DNA of 5,613 bases from Verrucomicrobiota bacterium (GTDB lineage: Bacteria; Verrucomicrobiota; Verrucomicrobiia; Chthoniobacterales; UBA10450), in the NCBI GenBank assembly GCA_003219395.1, contig QHOR01000041.1:5763-11375 (forward strand), given 5' to 3'. The stretch's first letter is position 1. Every line of letters starts with the position of its first letter. Below are positions 5,268 to 5,613 of this stretch, one piece after another. The notes under the pieces were generated by a model. That model was not told the DNA's origin. It did not search any database and was given only the letters and a program-made list of their open reading frames with translations. The position numbers and the translations under genes were made by a program.

Positions 5268-5613
5268 TGGAGCGCTCCCCGGTGGCGTTTGACCAGAATT
5301 TTTCTGGCGGAGCCGGCGATTTCCCTGTGCTGCTGCGGCGCAAAGGATTGCTTGCTCCAGCGGCTGCAACATCGGTCCCACAGGCGGGAACAGCTCAGAA
5401 GGTGTGGCAACCCACTGAGGCGACGACGATTCTGGCCTTTAAATTTTCAGGAGGCGTGCTGGTAGCGGGCGACCGCCGCGCGACGGCGGGCAATACCGTC
5501 GTATACGATCGGGCGGACAAAGTTCTGGAAATTGATCGGCACTCCATCATGGCCATTGCCGGCGTCCCGGCAACCGCCTGGGAAATGGCGCGCGTGCTCG
5601 AACACTCATTTCA
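5267..5613 (+). CDS. prcB: 20S proteasome beta subunit PrcB (partial, C-terminus off window)
   Basis: PrcB is the catalytic N-terminal-threonine protease subunit of the bacterial 20S core, assembling in rings with PrcA. The 115 complete codons visible comprise a propeptide of 52 residues and the start of the mature chain at TTILAFKFSGGVLVAGDRRA (53-72). Numbering from Thr53 as Thr1, Asp17 is Asp69, Arg19 is Arg71, Thr21 is Thr73, Lys33 is Lys85 and Gly47 is Gly99; all are present at exact family spacing, so the enzyme should be active. The residue before the cleavage site is Ala52 instead of the usual Gly, and position 49, Ala in mycobacterial PrcB, is Pro101. The ATG overlaps the UBact stop by one base. 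prcA and a pafA-type ligase would be expected downstream, outside the window. Confidence 0.96.
   Translation, partial: MERSPVAFDQNFSGGAGDFPVLLRRKGLLAPAAATSVPQAGTAQKVWQPTEATTILAFKFSGGVLVAGDRRATAGNTVVYDRADKVLEIDRHSIMAIAGVPATAWEMARVLEHSF

Noticed and set aside
5089..5343. 84-codon frame antisense to UBact and prcB
   Set aside because: It covers two well-supported genes on the opposite strand and resembles no known family.

Overview
This window looks like a chromosomal segment from a soil-type bacterium of the Verrucomicrobia (Chthoniobacterales/Spartobacteria-like), moderately GC-rich. The strongest pointer is the 3' end. A 58-residue protein with the C-terminal signature of UBact, a Pup-like small protein modifier, is followed with a one-base stop/start overlap by the 20S proteasome beta subunit. 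UBact-type systems are known from Verrucomicrobia and several other non-actinobacterial phyla. The phylum assignment is an inference, because no rRNA or marker gene is present. Most starts lack a clear Shine-Dalgarno sequence.

Layout from left to right. (1) A minus-strand block runs folB (1459-1839, dihydroneopterin aldolase), a Nudix ADP-ribose-pyrophosphatase-like hydrolase (823-1386), then the N-terminal two thirds or more of tatC (1-611, cut by the window edge). (2) A 143-bp divergent gap separates folB from a plus-strand ABC exporter (1983-3803), a fused membrane-plus-ATPase half transporter of the MsbA/LmrA type. (3) Convergent to it is a minus-strand pair: a secreted coiled-coil/LysM protein (4428-4898) and, 10 bp downstream, a cytoplasmic protein with two GYF_2-like modules and a C-terminal coiled coil (3869-4417). 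(4) After a 192-bp divergent gap holding a short 8-bp-period repeat, the plus-strand UBact-prcB operon begins (5091-5613) and runs off the right edge.

The UBact/PrcB genes form a targeted-degradation module. UBact would be ligated to substrate lysines by a PafA-type ligase after Dop-type deamidation of its C-terminal Gln, and the conjugates fed by an AAA ATPase into a PrcA/PrcB proteasome. Only the modifier and the start of the beta subunit are visible; ligase, deamidase, ATPase and PrcA are not in this window. The other genes are housekeeping (protein export, folate synthesis, nucleotide clean-up, lipid or drug export) and have no evident functional link to one another. The least understood part is the LysM/tandem-GYF pair next to the UBact operon.

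No CRISPR array, tRNA, rRNA, transposase or integrase is visible. There is no gene-free stretch above 300 bases. The gaps carry several small palindromes, described individually.
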